Below, in pieces: positions 1 through 6,321 of a stretch of DNA of 7,240 bases (positions are counted from its first letter, which is position 1; each line of letters starts with the position of its first letter). Position numbers and translations under genes: made by a program. Under the pieces are notes generated by a model that was not told where the DNA came from, did no database searches, and worked only from the letters and a program-made list of their open reading frames with translations. This DNA comes from an uncultured Gammaproteobacteria bacterium (GTDB lineage: Bacteria; Pseudomonadota; Gammaproteobacteria; GCA-001735895), in NCBI GenBank assembly GCA_937980285.1, contig CALJQI010000186.1, positions 1 through 7,240 on the forward strand, written 5' to 3'.

Positions 1-900
1 GATAAACAGCAGCGCGCCATGGCTCTGGTTACGCCTGACCCGCGAAACTTCCATGTCGAGCCGCTTGGCGAGCTCGTTGCGATTCGGCAGGCCGGTCAGG
101 GTATCGTAGTAAGCGAGATACTCGACGCGCTCCTCGGCCGCACGCAGGTGGCGGATATCGCGCGCGATGGTGGAGAAAAACTCGATATCGCCGCGGTTGT
201 TGCGATGCGAAATCAACACCTGCGAGGTCAGCACCTTTTCGCCGTTGAGCGACAGAAAGGTGGTTTCATCGGTCCACATGCCTTCCCTGATCGCCTGCGG
301 CATGCCTTCGCTGAGAATTTTCTGCCCATCCGCCGGCGAGTGAAAATCGGCCAGGCGGATACGGCTGATATCTTCGTTTTTGCCGATACCGAGCAGCTTG
401 CGGCCCGACTGGTTGATATAGGTGACGAAACCGTCGAGATTGGCGATACAGATCAGGTCCGGTGTCGCTTCCAGGATCGCCGTCAGCCGCTGCTGGCGCT
501 CACGCGCCAGTTTCTGATCGATGACCAGGCGCCATTCGCGCATCACCCGGCTCGCGGTACGCGGCAGCGACGCCATGGTTTCCTGGGTTTTGACTATATA
601 ATCGGCGGCGCCCGATTTCATCGCGTTGACGGCGACCTTTTCGTCGCTATAGCTGGTCATGACGATAGTAGGGCAGCCAGGACCGGGATTGAGCAGTTCG
701 GTGCCATGACCGTCAGGCAGCTTGACGTCGGTGATGATCAGGTCGGGGCTGGACTGGCCGATCAGCGATTTCGCCTGCTCCAGCGTCGCCGTAATCACCA
801 GGCGGCAGTGGGCATCGGTCTCGAAAGCCCGATTGATCAGGGCCGCATGACCCGGATCGTCCTCGACGAGTAAAATATTATATTCAGGCTGGTTGCGCAT
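1..900 (-). CDS. Response regulator with REC, PAS and (truncated) GGDEF domains; putative diguanylate cyclase
   Basis: Partial gene: 300 codons read from an ATG at 900 and run off the left edge, so it has no stop here. Residues about 7-122 form a receiver domain: acidic pair E13/D14, phospho-acceptor D58 in ITDVKLPDG, T82 and K104. Residues about 135-255 look like a PAS sensor (AILEATPDLICIANLDGFVTYIN). From about 259 the start of a GGDEF domain is clear (YLAYYDTLTGLPNR); the catalytic GGDEF loop lies outside the window, so cyclase activity, and any EAL domain behind it, cannot be judged. Expected role: a cytoplasmic c-di-GMP output controlled by phosphorylation. Its receiver resembles that of the single-domain regulator at 1908-2363 (both VED[DN]xxHA and R[AS]FE), suggesting a shared kinase. 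An in-frame ATG at 933 is an alternative start. I prefer 900 because the receiver begins right after it and a weak AGGCG precedes it. It lies 64 nt after the HDOD gene. Confidence 0.93.
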   Translation of the reverse strand, partial: MRNQPEYNILLVEDDPGHAALINRAFETDAHCRLVITATLEQAKSLIGQSSPDLIITDVKLPDGHGTELLNPGPGCPTIVMTSYSDEKVAVNAMKSGAADYIVKTQETMASLPRTASRVMREWRLVIDQKLARERQQRLTAILEATPDLICIANLDGFVTYINQSGRKLLGIGKNEDISRIRLADFHSPADGQKILSEGMPQAIREGMWTDETTFLSLNGEKVLTSQVLISHRNNRGDIEFFSTIARDIRHLRAAEERVEYLAYYDTLTGLPNRNELAKRLDMEVSRVRRNQSHGALLFI

Positions 901-964
901 ATTGCTACGCCTGCTTGTTATCCCAGTGTACATAGATGTAACCGCTTTATCGGCATGCCCCCCG

Positions 965-1816
965 TTAACCTAAGACAATGTTTTTGACCTCGGCGGCTTG
1001 CCGATCGCTAATATCCACTATTTCCGCGAGGGTATCCCGGTCCATATCCAGTTGTTCGAGCATGGCTGCCAGCCTGGGGTCCGATTCGATAGCCACCGTG
1101 GCGCCGGTTTCGGTTAGCAGGTTAGCCATCGCCAGCATCAGCGCCGCCTGTACGTTGTCCTGCGCCAACTGGTACTGGTGATGGCAACGCGCCAGCCCGG
1201 CAAGCTCGCGCGGCAAACCCCAGGCTTCGAGCAACAAGGCTCCGACCTCGGCATGATCGAAACCCAGCACTTCGCGCTCGGCCTGGTCGCGCAGCTGGTG
1301 CTTATCCTCAATTTGCCGCGCAATCACAGCGGCAAGCGCGGCATCCTGTTGATAGATAACGAGAATTCCCAGGTCGTGGAGCATCCCCGCGAGAAACAGG
1401 ATTTCCGGATTGAAACCGCCCGCCGATCTCGCGAGCTGGCGCGCGGTGATGCCGCAACGCAGGCTATGCAACCAGAACTCGTCGATATCGACAGCCCTGT
1501 AATTCAACGCATTCATCGAACCGACAACCGAGGTAGCCAGCACCAGGTTGCGCAAATCCAGCTCGCCTATGATGCCGACCGCCGAGCCGACGGTTTCGAT
1601 TTCCCGCGGGAAGCTGTAGTAGGAGCTGTTGGCAATGCGCAGCACGCGCGCGCTCAACGAAGGGTCGTAGGCGACGATTTCGGCAACCTGCTCGCGCGTA
1701 TGATCCGGATCGTCGATCACCTGCTGCAGGCGGAGATATATCTCCGGCAGGCTGATTAACTGCAGTACGTTTTCGACCAGCGACTGCGCTGTGGTCATTC
1801 TGGCACCGTTATCCAT
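965..1816 (-). CDS. HDOD-domain signalling protein
   Basis: About 283 residues from the ATG at 1816. The HDOD domain fills roughly residues 15-215. Visible hallmarks are LPEIYLRLQQVI near the N-terminus, YDPSLSARVLRIANSSYY (about 50-67), GMLHDLG with H147/D148, H188 in the FDHAEVGALLLEAWGLP stretch, and a His pair at 212-213. HDOD is a catalytically degenerate relative of HD-type hydrolases. Members act as cytoplasmic regulatory scaffolds, often beside GGDEF/EAL proteins and two-component systems, and no enzymatic activity should be assumed. No signal peptide or membrane segment is seen. The start is uncertain: the frame is open to a GTG at 1837, with ATGs at 1816 and 1798, and none has a convincing ribosome binding site. 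The conserved part begins only after the 1798 Met. It lies between the Rcp1-like regulator and the REC-PAS-GGDEF gene, on the same strand, with gaps of 91 and 64 nt. Confidence 0.92.
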   Translation of the reverse strand: MDNGARMTTAQSLVENVLQLISLPEIYLRLQQVIDDPDHTREQVAEIVAYDPSLSARVLRIANSSYYSFPREIETVGSAVGIIGELDLRNLVLATSVVGSMNALNYRAVDIDEFWLHSLRCGITARQLARSAGGFNPEILFLAGMLHDLGILVIYQQDAALAAVIARQIEDKHQLRDQAEREVLGFDHAEVGALLLEAWGLPRELAGLARCHHQYQLAQDNVQAALMLAMANLLTETGATVAIESDPRLAAMLEQLDMDRDTLAEIVDISDRQAAEVKNIVLG

Positions 1817-1907
1817 GGCGGTTACCCGGTTTGTCACTTGTAACAGAGTATAGCCGGGATACGGAGAAAGGAGCGGCAGACGAACAATCCGCCGACAGCG
1901 GCAAGGC

Positions 1908-2363
1908 CTAGCGCCAGGGATTCTGGTTCCAGGCCAGCCAGTAAAAACCGAGATCCTGCATCAGGGCCTCGAATTTTGAAAAATCCATCGGTTTAACCAC
2001 GTAACTATTGGCGTGGTACTCGTAGGATTGGGCGATATCCTTGTCCGCCGACGATGTCGTCAGGATTACGACCGGGGTCTTGCGGCAGCTGTCATCAGAC
2101 TTTATACGGCGCAGCACTTCGAGACCGTCGACCTTGGGCAGGCGCAGGTCGAGCAGTATGCAATGCGGGGTGGGATACTTCTCCTCGTCGGTATACTCGC
2201 CTTCGCGGAACATGTAATCCAGCGCTTTCTGCCCGTCATCGACATGGTAAATGACATTCGACACCTTGTGCTGCTCGAAACTGCGTTTAACCATTTCGGC
2301 ATGGGCGTCATTGTCTTCGACCAACAGCAAATTCAGCGGTTCGCCAACTGCGTCTGCATTCAT
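1908..2363 (-). CDS. Single-domain response regulator, Rcp1-like
   Basis: A 151-residue protein that is only a receiver domain. The acidic pair is E16/D17 in LLLVEDND, the phospho-acceptor is D72 in CILLDLRLPKVDG, the switch Thr is T102 or T103 in VVILTTSS, and the conserved Lys is K124 in YVVKPMDF. The insertion MFREGEYTDEEKYPTPH before the phosphorylated strand and the C-terminal FYWLAWNQ are typical of the Rcp1 family, stand-alone receivers that partner phytochrome-type and related histidine kinases. With no output domain it should act by protein contact or as a phosphorelay intermediate. The frame is open upstream to 2453, but that extension overlaps the kinase. The ATG at 2363 is chosen because GAGAGGAAA precedes it, the receiver starts directly after it, and it sits 4 nt behind the kinase stop. 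Co-expression with the kinase at 2368-4212 makes that kinase its likely phosphodonor. Confidence 0.95.
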   Translation of the reverse strand: MNADAVGEPLNLLLVEDNDAHAEMVKRSFEQHKVSNVIYHVDDGQKALDYMFREGEYTDEEKYPTPHCILLDLRLPKVDGLEVLRRIKSDDSCRKTPVVILTTSSADKDIAQSYEYHANSYVVKPMDFSKFEALMQDLGFYWLAWNQNPWR

Positions 2364-2367
2364 AAAT

Positions 2368-4212
2368 CTAGTTTCCTCTCTGGAGTGGTAGCGTAAAACA
2401 AAAGCAACATCCCTGTCCATCTCCCTGCGATTCGATCCAGATATTGCCGTCATGGATCTCGATGATTCTCTTAACCAGCGCGAGTCCGACCCCAGTTCCC
2501 GGCACCGAGTTATCCAGTCGATCGAAAAGGCCGAAAACCTTCTCCTGGAAACGCGGCTCGATACCCGGGCCGTTGTCGCAGACCCGGCACAGAACCCTGT
2601 CGACCTGCGGCTCGGCGACTATCTCGACGCGCGGCTCGCGGCCGTCGGCAGCAAACTTGATTCCGTTTTCGACCAGGTTCTTTATTACCTCACGTACTCG
2701 AGCCTGATCGGCATAAACGCTGGGCATGTCATCCGCAATTTCAACTGTCGCGCCACGTTCATCGATCAGGCCCTGCATCATTTGAACGACCTCGCGGCAC
2801 AGCGCGCTTATCGGAAACTCCGTCGGCGGGCTGACCGCCCTGCCGACGCGCGACAGCTCCAGCAAATCTTCCAGCTGATGGCTCATGGTATCGATGGCGC
2901 CCGATATCTTGGCCATATCCCTGTCGACGTTTTCGCGGTCATCGGCGGCGATATCCTTTTGCAAAAGCCCGAGGAACCCGTTTACGGTCACTAGCGGCGA
3001 TTTCAACTCATGGGAAACGGTATAGGTGAAACGCTCCAGCTCCATGTTCTTCTGTTCGAGCTGCTCGATAAACTCCTGTTTTTGCTCGTCATTTTGCTCG
3101 AGCTGATCAGCCATTCGATTAAAAGCGGTCGCCAGCTGACCGATTTCATCGGTTCTAATGACATCCTGCGAACGCTGTTTGAAATCGCCCTTACCGAGCC
3201 GCGTAATGACCACCTGCAGCTTTTCAAGCGGCCTCAACATACGGTCGAGACCGGCATATATCAACAGGTAGCTGACCAGCAGCGTCAGCAGCAAAATTCC
3301 GCCCGACAGGAACAGCGACTCGCGCAGTTCCCGCCAGCCGACCGTCTCGCTGGCGGCAATCGCCGCGCCAATGGCCTGGTTCAAATCGATGCCGGACTGC
3401 TCCGCCTTCGACAACGCGAAGTCAGCCTGTTTGCGGGCGTCAGTGAACTGGTCGACAACATCGAGCATGATCTGGTAATTCCGCAGGATGCTGCTGGCAA
3501 CTTCCCCCCGGCTATTCCCGGTTTTATGATGAAACTCCAGTATCGCGCTCGATTGCCTGATGCGTTGCTTCAAACTCGAGATTTCGCCTGCGCTGCCAGC
3601 GGCCGGGCCGCCCTGTACCTCACGGATTTCGACAAACAAGCGCAGGTACTGCTGATGCAGGTTGTTGATCATTCGCAGCTCGGGCAGGTATTTTCGATTG
3701 AGGCGCTGCCAGTCCCCTGATTCGATGGCGCTACCGATATCGAGACTGACCGCTTGTTCGTAACGCAGGAACGCCTGGCTGATATCTGTTTCGAGGTTCT
3801 CCTGCTTCTCTTCTATGCGGATAAATTTCTGCCTTGCGACAATCAGCTCGCGGCCGCTTTGCTCGAGCCGGTCAAGCGATTCACCGATGGCCTTCACCAA
3901 CTGCTGCTTGGCCGGCTGATCGATAACCCGGGCACCGTAATCCCCAAGACTCTGGCGAATCAGCACCACCGATCCATCGAGCTCGTCGACAGTGATCAAA
4001 TCCGGCGTCAGCATGAAACGAAAGTAATTCTGCAGCAGCAGGGCTGATCTCGATTCGACGTCGCGCAGGGCGCGATTTTCGGGCACCACTTCCTCGAACA
4101 ACTGCCGATCCGCCAGCGACAACACCAGCACGAAAGCGGCCAATCCGACGCCGCCGATCGAAAACAGAAGAACCAGCAGCTGTTGTCGCAGCTTCAGCCG
4201 CGACAGGATCAC
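2368..4212 (-). CDS. Membrane-bound sensor histidine kinase with HAMP domain
   Basis: 614 residues starting at a GTG. Order: membrane segment 1 at about 12-33; a long extracytoplasmic, strongly helical sensor region at about 34-300; membrane segment 2 at about 301-322 (FLSGGILLLTLLVSYLLIYA); HAMP at about 322-375 (DEIGQLATAFNRMADQL); a short coiled coil; HisKA with the phosphorylated H401 in VSHELKSP; then a HATPase_c domain with N box NLVENGIKF (512-520), G1 DNGPGI (546-551), F box VFGLFDRL and G2 GTGVGLAL (572-579). All catalytic motifs are present, so it should be an active kinase at the inner membrane. I do not recognise the sensor region as a named family, so its ligand is unknown. The GTG start overlaps the betC stop as GTGA, which predicts translational coupling. 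The downstream receiver begins 4 nt after its TAG stop. Confidence 0.95.
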   Translation of the reverse strand: MILSRLKLRQQLLVLLFSIGGVGLAAFVLVLSLADRQLFEEVVPENRALRDVESRSALLLQNYFRFMLTPDLITVDELDGSVVLIRQSLGDYGARVIDQPAKQQLVKAIGESLDRLEQSGRELIVARQKFIRIEEKQENLETDISQAFLRYEQAVSLDIGSAIESGDWQRLNRKYLPELRMINNLHQQYLRLFVEIREVQGGPAAGSAGEISSLKQRIRQSSAILEFHHKTGNSRGEVASSILRNYQIMLDVVDQFTDARKQADFALSKAEQSGIDLNQAIGAAIAASETVGWRELRESLFLSGGILLLTLLVSYLLIYAGLDRMLRPLEKLQVVITRLGKGDFKQRSQDVIRTDEIGQLATAFNRMADQLEQNDEQKQEFIEQLEQKNMELERFTYTVSHELKSPLVTVNGFLGLLQKDIAADDRENVDRDMAKISGAIDTMSHQLEDLLELSRVGRAVSPPTEFPISALCREVVQMMQGLIDERGATVEIADDMPSVYADQARVREVIKNLVENGIKFAADGREPRVEIVAEPQVDRVLCRVCDNGPGIEPRFQEKVFGLFDRLDNSVPGTGVGLALVKRIIEIHDGNIWIESQGDGQGCCFCFTLPLQRGN

Positions 4213-5741
4213 TTGTGCTTCGGATTAAATGCTTCCGGCCTCGGGTAACGGGAGGTAATGTCGAACCGGGTCAGGTCCATGTGGCTGCGGGTATATTCCT
4301 GCGATGCATCGCGCGCGGGATTGAAGTCCCAGCCCTGGTAGCGCCCGTGACGAAGCGCGGCGTGTACCGCGCGGCGGCGGTCCTGGTCGCGGATCACCGC
4401 CTGGCGCAGCGCCTCGCTGTCCCAGTGGGCCGAGGCCTGTTGGCGAAACTCCTCGAGTAGCGGGTGCTGCACCAGGTTTTCAAGCTCGTCGGGATCGTTT
4501 TCGAGATCGAACAACTGCTCGGGATCGGTACTGCAGGAAATGTACTTGTAGCGCCCTTGCCGGATCATCAGCATCGGCGCGGCTGTGCCCTCGGCGAGAT
4601 ACTCGCTGACGCAGGCGCCGGGATCGTTGGCACCGTCGCCGTCGCATAACGGGATCAGCGAACGCCCGTGTAGCGGATCGATTGGTTCGGGGCGGGCCTC
4701 GCCGGTGGATTCGGCGGCGATATCGACCAGCGTCGGCAACACGTCGACCTGCGCCACCGGGGCCGCCACGCGGCCCGGCGGGTAACGCCCGGGGCGGTGC
4801 AGAATCATCGGGATCCGATTCGACCATTCACGGAAACTCATCTTGTACCAGAGACCGAACTCGCCGAGCATGTCGCCGTGATCCGAGGTGAAAAGTATCG
4901 TCGTGTTATCGGCCATGCCGCATTCGTCCAGCGTCGCCCGCAGGCGCCCGAGCCAGGCGTCGATATAGCTGACATTGCCATAGTAAGCGCGCCGCGCGTC
5001 GATGATTTCCCGCTCGCTGACGTCAACCGCATCCAGCGCAATGACTTGCTCGAGGCGGGCATTGTGCGCATCCTGCTGCGCCGGGCGCGGCACCGAGGGC
5101 GGCGCTATATCGACATCTTCATACAGATCCCAGTACTGCTGGCGGGTCGCGTAGGGGTCATGCGGGTGGATGAAGCTCGCCACCAGGCACAACGGACGAT
5201 CGTCCTCGGAGCGCGCATGATCGTAGATGACGCGCTGCGCCTGGGCGCCGACCTCGTCGTCATAGGCTAGCTGGTTGGTGATCGCGGCCACGCCGGCCTG
5301 CTTGATACTCGACATATTGTGGTACCAGAGGTCGATGCGCTCATGCGGGTTGCGCCAGTCGGGCACCCAGCCAAAGTCGGCCGGGTAAATATCGGTGGTG
5401 ACCCGATCCTCGAATCCGTGCAGCTGGTCCGGGCCGACGAAATGCATTTTGCCGGAGAGACAGGTGCGGTAGCCCATCAAACGCAGGTAGTGCGCGAAGG
5501 TCGGCATGGTCGCGGGCATGTAGGCGGCGTTGTCATATCCGCCGCAGACCGAGATATTCTGGCCGGTCATAAAGGCATAGCGCGCCGGCGTGCACAACGG
5601 GCTCGAGCTGTAGGCGGCGTCGAACACCACGCCCTCGTCGGCGAGCCGGTCTATGTTCGGGCTCCTGACCGCGGGATTACGGTAACAACCAAGCGCCTTG
5701 GCGCTTAGCTGGTCGGCCATTACGATGAGAATGTTCTGCAT
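4209..5741 (-). CDS. betC: Choline-sulfatase
   Basis: 510 residues, the usual length for BetC. It hydrolyses choline-O-sulfate to choline and sulfate in the cytoplasm; no signal peptide is present. The Cys-type sulfatase signature CTPAR is at 50-54, and C50 is the residue matured to formylglycine by a separate enzyme not seen here. The second sulfatase signature is GYRTCLSGKMH (90-100), with K98 and H100. Metal-site residues include D10 in MADQ and D287/H288 in SDHGD; K300 follows. Stretches highly typical of BetC are GPDQLHGFEDRVTTDIYPADFGW, WYHN, DPEQLFDLE and the C-terminal choline-sulfatase extension (HMDLTRFDITSRYPR). From memory of the Sinorhizobium meliloti enzyme, W125 and H141 correspond to its choline-binding Trp129 and His145. 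The ATG at 5741 is 26 nt after the GFA-family gene, and the stop overlaps the kinase start. betI, betA, betB and a transporter, common neighbours elsewhere, are absent in this window. Confidence 0.96.
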   Translation of the reverse strand: MQNILIVMADQLSAKALGCYRNPAVRSPNIDRLADEGVVFDAAYSSSPLCTPARYAFMTGQNISVCGGYDNAAYMPATMPTFAHYLRLMGYRTCLSGKMHFVGPDQLHGFEDRVTTDIYPADFGWVPDWRNPHERIDLWYHNMSSIKQAGVAAITNQLAYDDEVGAQAQRVIYDHARSEDDRPLCLVASFIHPHDPYATRQQYWDLYEDVDIAPPSVPRPAQQDAHNARLEQVIALDAVDVSEREIIDARRAYYGNVSYIDAWLGRLRATLDECGMADNTTILFTSDHGDMLGEFGLWYKMSFREWSNRIPMILHRPGRYPPGRVAAPVAQVDVLPTLVDIAAESTGEARPEPIDPLHGRSLIPLCDGDGANDPGACVSEYLAEGTAAPMLMIRQGRYKYISCSTDPEQLFDLENDPDELENLVQHPLLEEFRQQASAHWDSEALRQAVIRDQDRRRAVHAALRHGRYQGWDFNPARDASQEYTRSHMDLTRFDITSRYPRPEAFNPKHK

Positions 5742-5767
5742 GCGATTCGCCTGGTTGAGCTAGCTGT

Positions 5768-6127
5768 TTATAGCAGGTTTTTGCCGTCGAATACGACCAG
5801 TTCGAGGTCGCCGGTATCTATTTCGTCGATACAGCCGAGATTGACGCGGCAGCTCCCCGGAGCGCGCAGGGTTTCGTTATGCGTATAAATGCCGCAGTGC
5901 TTGCAGAAATAGTGTTTGGCGATCGCCGTGTCGAACTGGTAGAGACCAATGTCCTCCGGACTGGCTTCGATTTGCAGCCGCTCCAGCGGAATTACCTCGG
6001 TGCTCATCATCGCGCCCTTGCGGCGGCAGATCGAACAGTTGCAGCGCAGGCCCTGGGTTATTTCCTCGCCGTCGTAGGAAAACTTGATGGCGCCGCAGTG
6101 GCAGCTGCCCTCGTAATGTCGAGTCAT
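5768..6127 (-). CDS. GFA/CENP-V-family zinc-binding protein
   Basis: 119 residues with the cysteine layout of the GFA (glutathione-dependent formaldehyde-activating enzyme-like) fold. The motifs are GSCHCGAIKF (C9, C11), CNCSICRRKG (C29, C31, C34) and YFCKHCGIYTH (C75, C78), plus C93 in the region GSCRVNLGCID. These cysteines normally bind one structural and one second zinc. The family is large and only the founding member was linked to formaldehyde and glutathione; most are uncharacterised, so the product name should stay generic. It is a soluble cytoplasmic protein with no signal peptide. The ATG at 6127 is well supported by an AGGAGG a few bases upstream. It is the first gene of the apparent betC unit, 26 nt ahead of choline-sulfatase. 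This raises, without proving, a role in handling one-carbon products of choline breakdown. Confidence 0.93.
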   Translation of the reverse strand: MTRHYEGSCHCGAIKFSYDGEEITQGLRCNCSICRRKGAMMSTEVIPLERLQIEASPEDIGLYQFDTAIAKHYFCKHCGIYTHNETLRAPGSCRVNLGCIDEIDTGDLELVVFDGKNLL

Positions 6128-6131
6128 GACT

Positions 6132-6137
6132 CCTCCT
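6132..6137 (-). promoter_or_regulatory. Strong Shine-Dalgarno of the GFA-family gene
   Basis: Minus strand reads AGGAGG inside GAGGAGGAGTC, 4 nt before the ATG at 6127 (motif end to start codon). It fixes the start of the GFA-family gene and is by far the best ribosome binding site in the window. The genes downstream in the unit have weak sites or rely on overlap. An AT-rich stretch (TAAAAATATAAC) lies just upstream of it, but I could not pair it with a credible -35 box. Confidence 0.85.
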
Positions 6138-6172
6138 CGTTATATTTTTATCCCGCGCCAGGGGATTTATTA

Positions 6173-6191
6173 AGGAATCTCTGCAAAACTC
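6173..6191 (+). repeat. Left terminal inverted repeat (19 bp)
   Basis: AGGAATCTCTGCAAAACTC, an exact reverse complement of 6303-6321. On this side the repeat runs straight into the inner arm GTCATTGCG with no spacer. Confidence 0.9.
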
Positions 6192-6219
6192 GTCATTGCG
6201 ATACCCTCAGGGCATAAAG

Positions 6220-6244
6220 GAGCGCAGCGACGAAGCAATCTTTA
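6220..6244 (+). repeat. Inner REP-like arm, left copy
   Basis: Pairs with 6263-6284. The arms are identical except for an extra CGA in the left copy (GCGACGAAGC against GCGAAGC). With the separate 9-base GTCATTGCG match just outside, about 30 bases of each arm can pair. In this left copy the GTCATTGCG block is displaced by 20 additional bases. Confidence 0.85.
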
Positions 6245-6262
6245 AGTATTTGAAATTCAAAA

Positions 6263-6292
6263 TAAAGATTGCTTCGCTGCGCTCGCAATGAC
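6263..6292 (-). repeat. Inner REP-like arm, right copy
   Basis: On the minus strand this is a continuous 30-base unit that begins GTCATTGCGAGCGCAGCG and ends GCAATCTTTA. It is itself an imperfect palindrome (ATTGC and GCAAT near its ends), as is usual for REP units. It is the uninterrupted version of the left arm. Confidence 0.8.
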
Positions 6293-6302
6293 CCTGGATT
6301 TT

Positions 6303-6321
6303 GAGTTTTGCAGAGATTCCT
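6303..6321 (-). repeat. Right terminal inverted repeat (19 bp)
   Basis: Minus strand reads AGGAATCTCTGCAAAACTC, identical to 6173-6191 on the plus strand. Here a 10-base spacer (6293-6302, CCTGGATTTT) separates it from the inner arm, so the two halves of the element are not symmetrical. Confidence 0.9.

Larger units (their letters stand above)
1908..6127 (-). other. Predicted operon: GFA protein, betC, histidine kinase, Rcp1-like regulator
   Basis: Four same-strand genes with gaps of 26 nt, a 4-nt overlap (GTGA) and 4 nt; only the first has a strong ribosome binding site. This spacing strongly suggests one transcript. The HDOD gene (gap 91 nt) and REC-PAS-GGDEF gene (gap 64 nt) follow on the same strand and may be carried on the same transcript or have their own promoters. 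No convincing terminator separates them. Inferred from spacing only. Confidence 0.75.
6173..6321. mobile_element. MITE/REPIN-like 149-bp element with nested inverted repeats
   Basis: The ends are perfect 19-bp inverted repeats, AGGAATCTCTGCAAAACTC at 6173-6191 and its complement at 6303-6321. Inside them are inverted arms starting GTCATTGCG (6192-6200 against 6284-6292) and continuing into GAGCGCAGCGA...GCAATCTTTA (6220-6244 against 6263-6284). The centre is AT-rich and itself weakly palindromic (TTTGAAATTCAAA). It has no coding capacity. The inner arms resemble the GTCATTGCGAGC...GAAGCAATC repeats that I recall as dispersed in many bacterial genomes, hence a non-autonomous transposable or REP-type element is the best reading. 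Flanks are TTTATTA on the left and AAACTG on the right, without a convincing target duplication. It lies in the leader upstream of the GFA-betC unit, where its transcript would fold into a long hairpin. Confidence 0.75.

Noticed and set aside
19..873. 284-codon open frame on the plus strand
   Set aside because: It is antisense to a frame that encodes clear REC, PAS and GGDEF motifs; its own translation has no recognisable domain and reads as a GC-rich shadow.
1178..1759. 193-codon plus-strand open frame
   Set aside because: Fully antisense to the HDOD gene, no ribosome binding site and no familiar motif.
1847..1852. TATACT on the minus strand, a -10-like box before the HDOD gene
   Set aside because: No acceptable -35 sequence at 16-18 bases and no extended -10 TG, so I do not call a promoter, although its place before the ATG at 1816 fits.
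1889..1901. CCGC/GCGG hairpin just after the Rcp1-like regulator stop
   Set aside because: Only four base pairs and no T run behind it; too weak to call a terminator.
2364..2453. N-terminal extension of the Rcp1-like regulator to an ATG at 2453
   Set aside because: It would overlap the 3' end of the kinase by about 85 bases. The ATG at 2363 has a ribosome binding site and fits the family start.
2452..3720. Plus-strand open frames of 180 and 236 codons opposite the kinase
   Set aside because: The minus strand carries all histidine kinase motifs here; the plus-strand products show no domain.
4797..5708. Plus-strand open frames opposite choline-sulfatase
   Set aside because: Shadow frames of betC, whose signatures are unambiguous on the minus strand.
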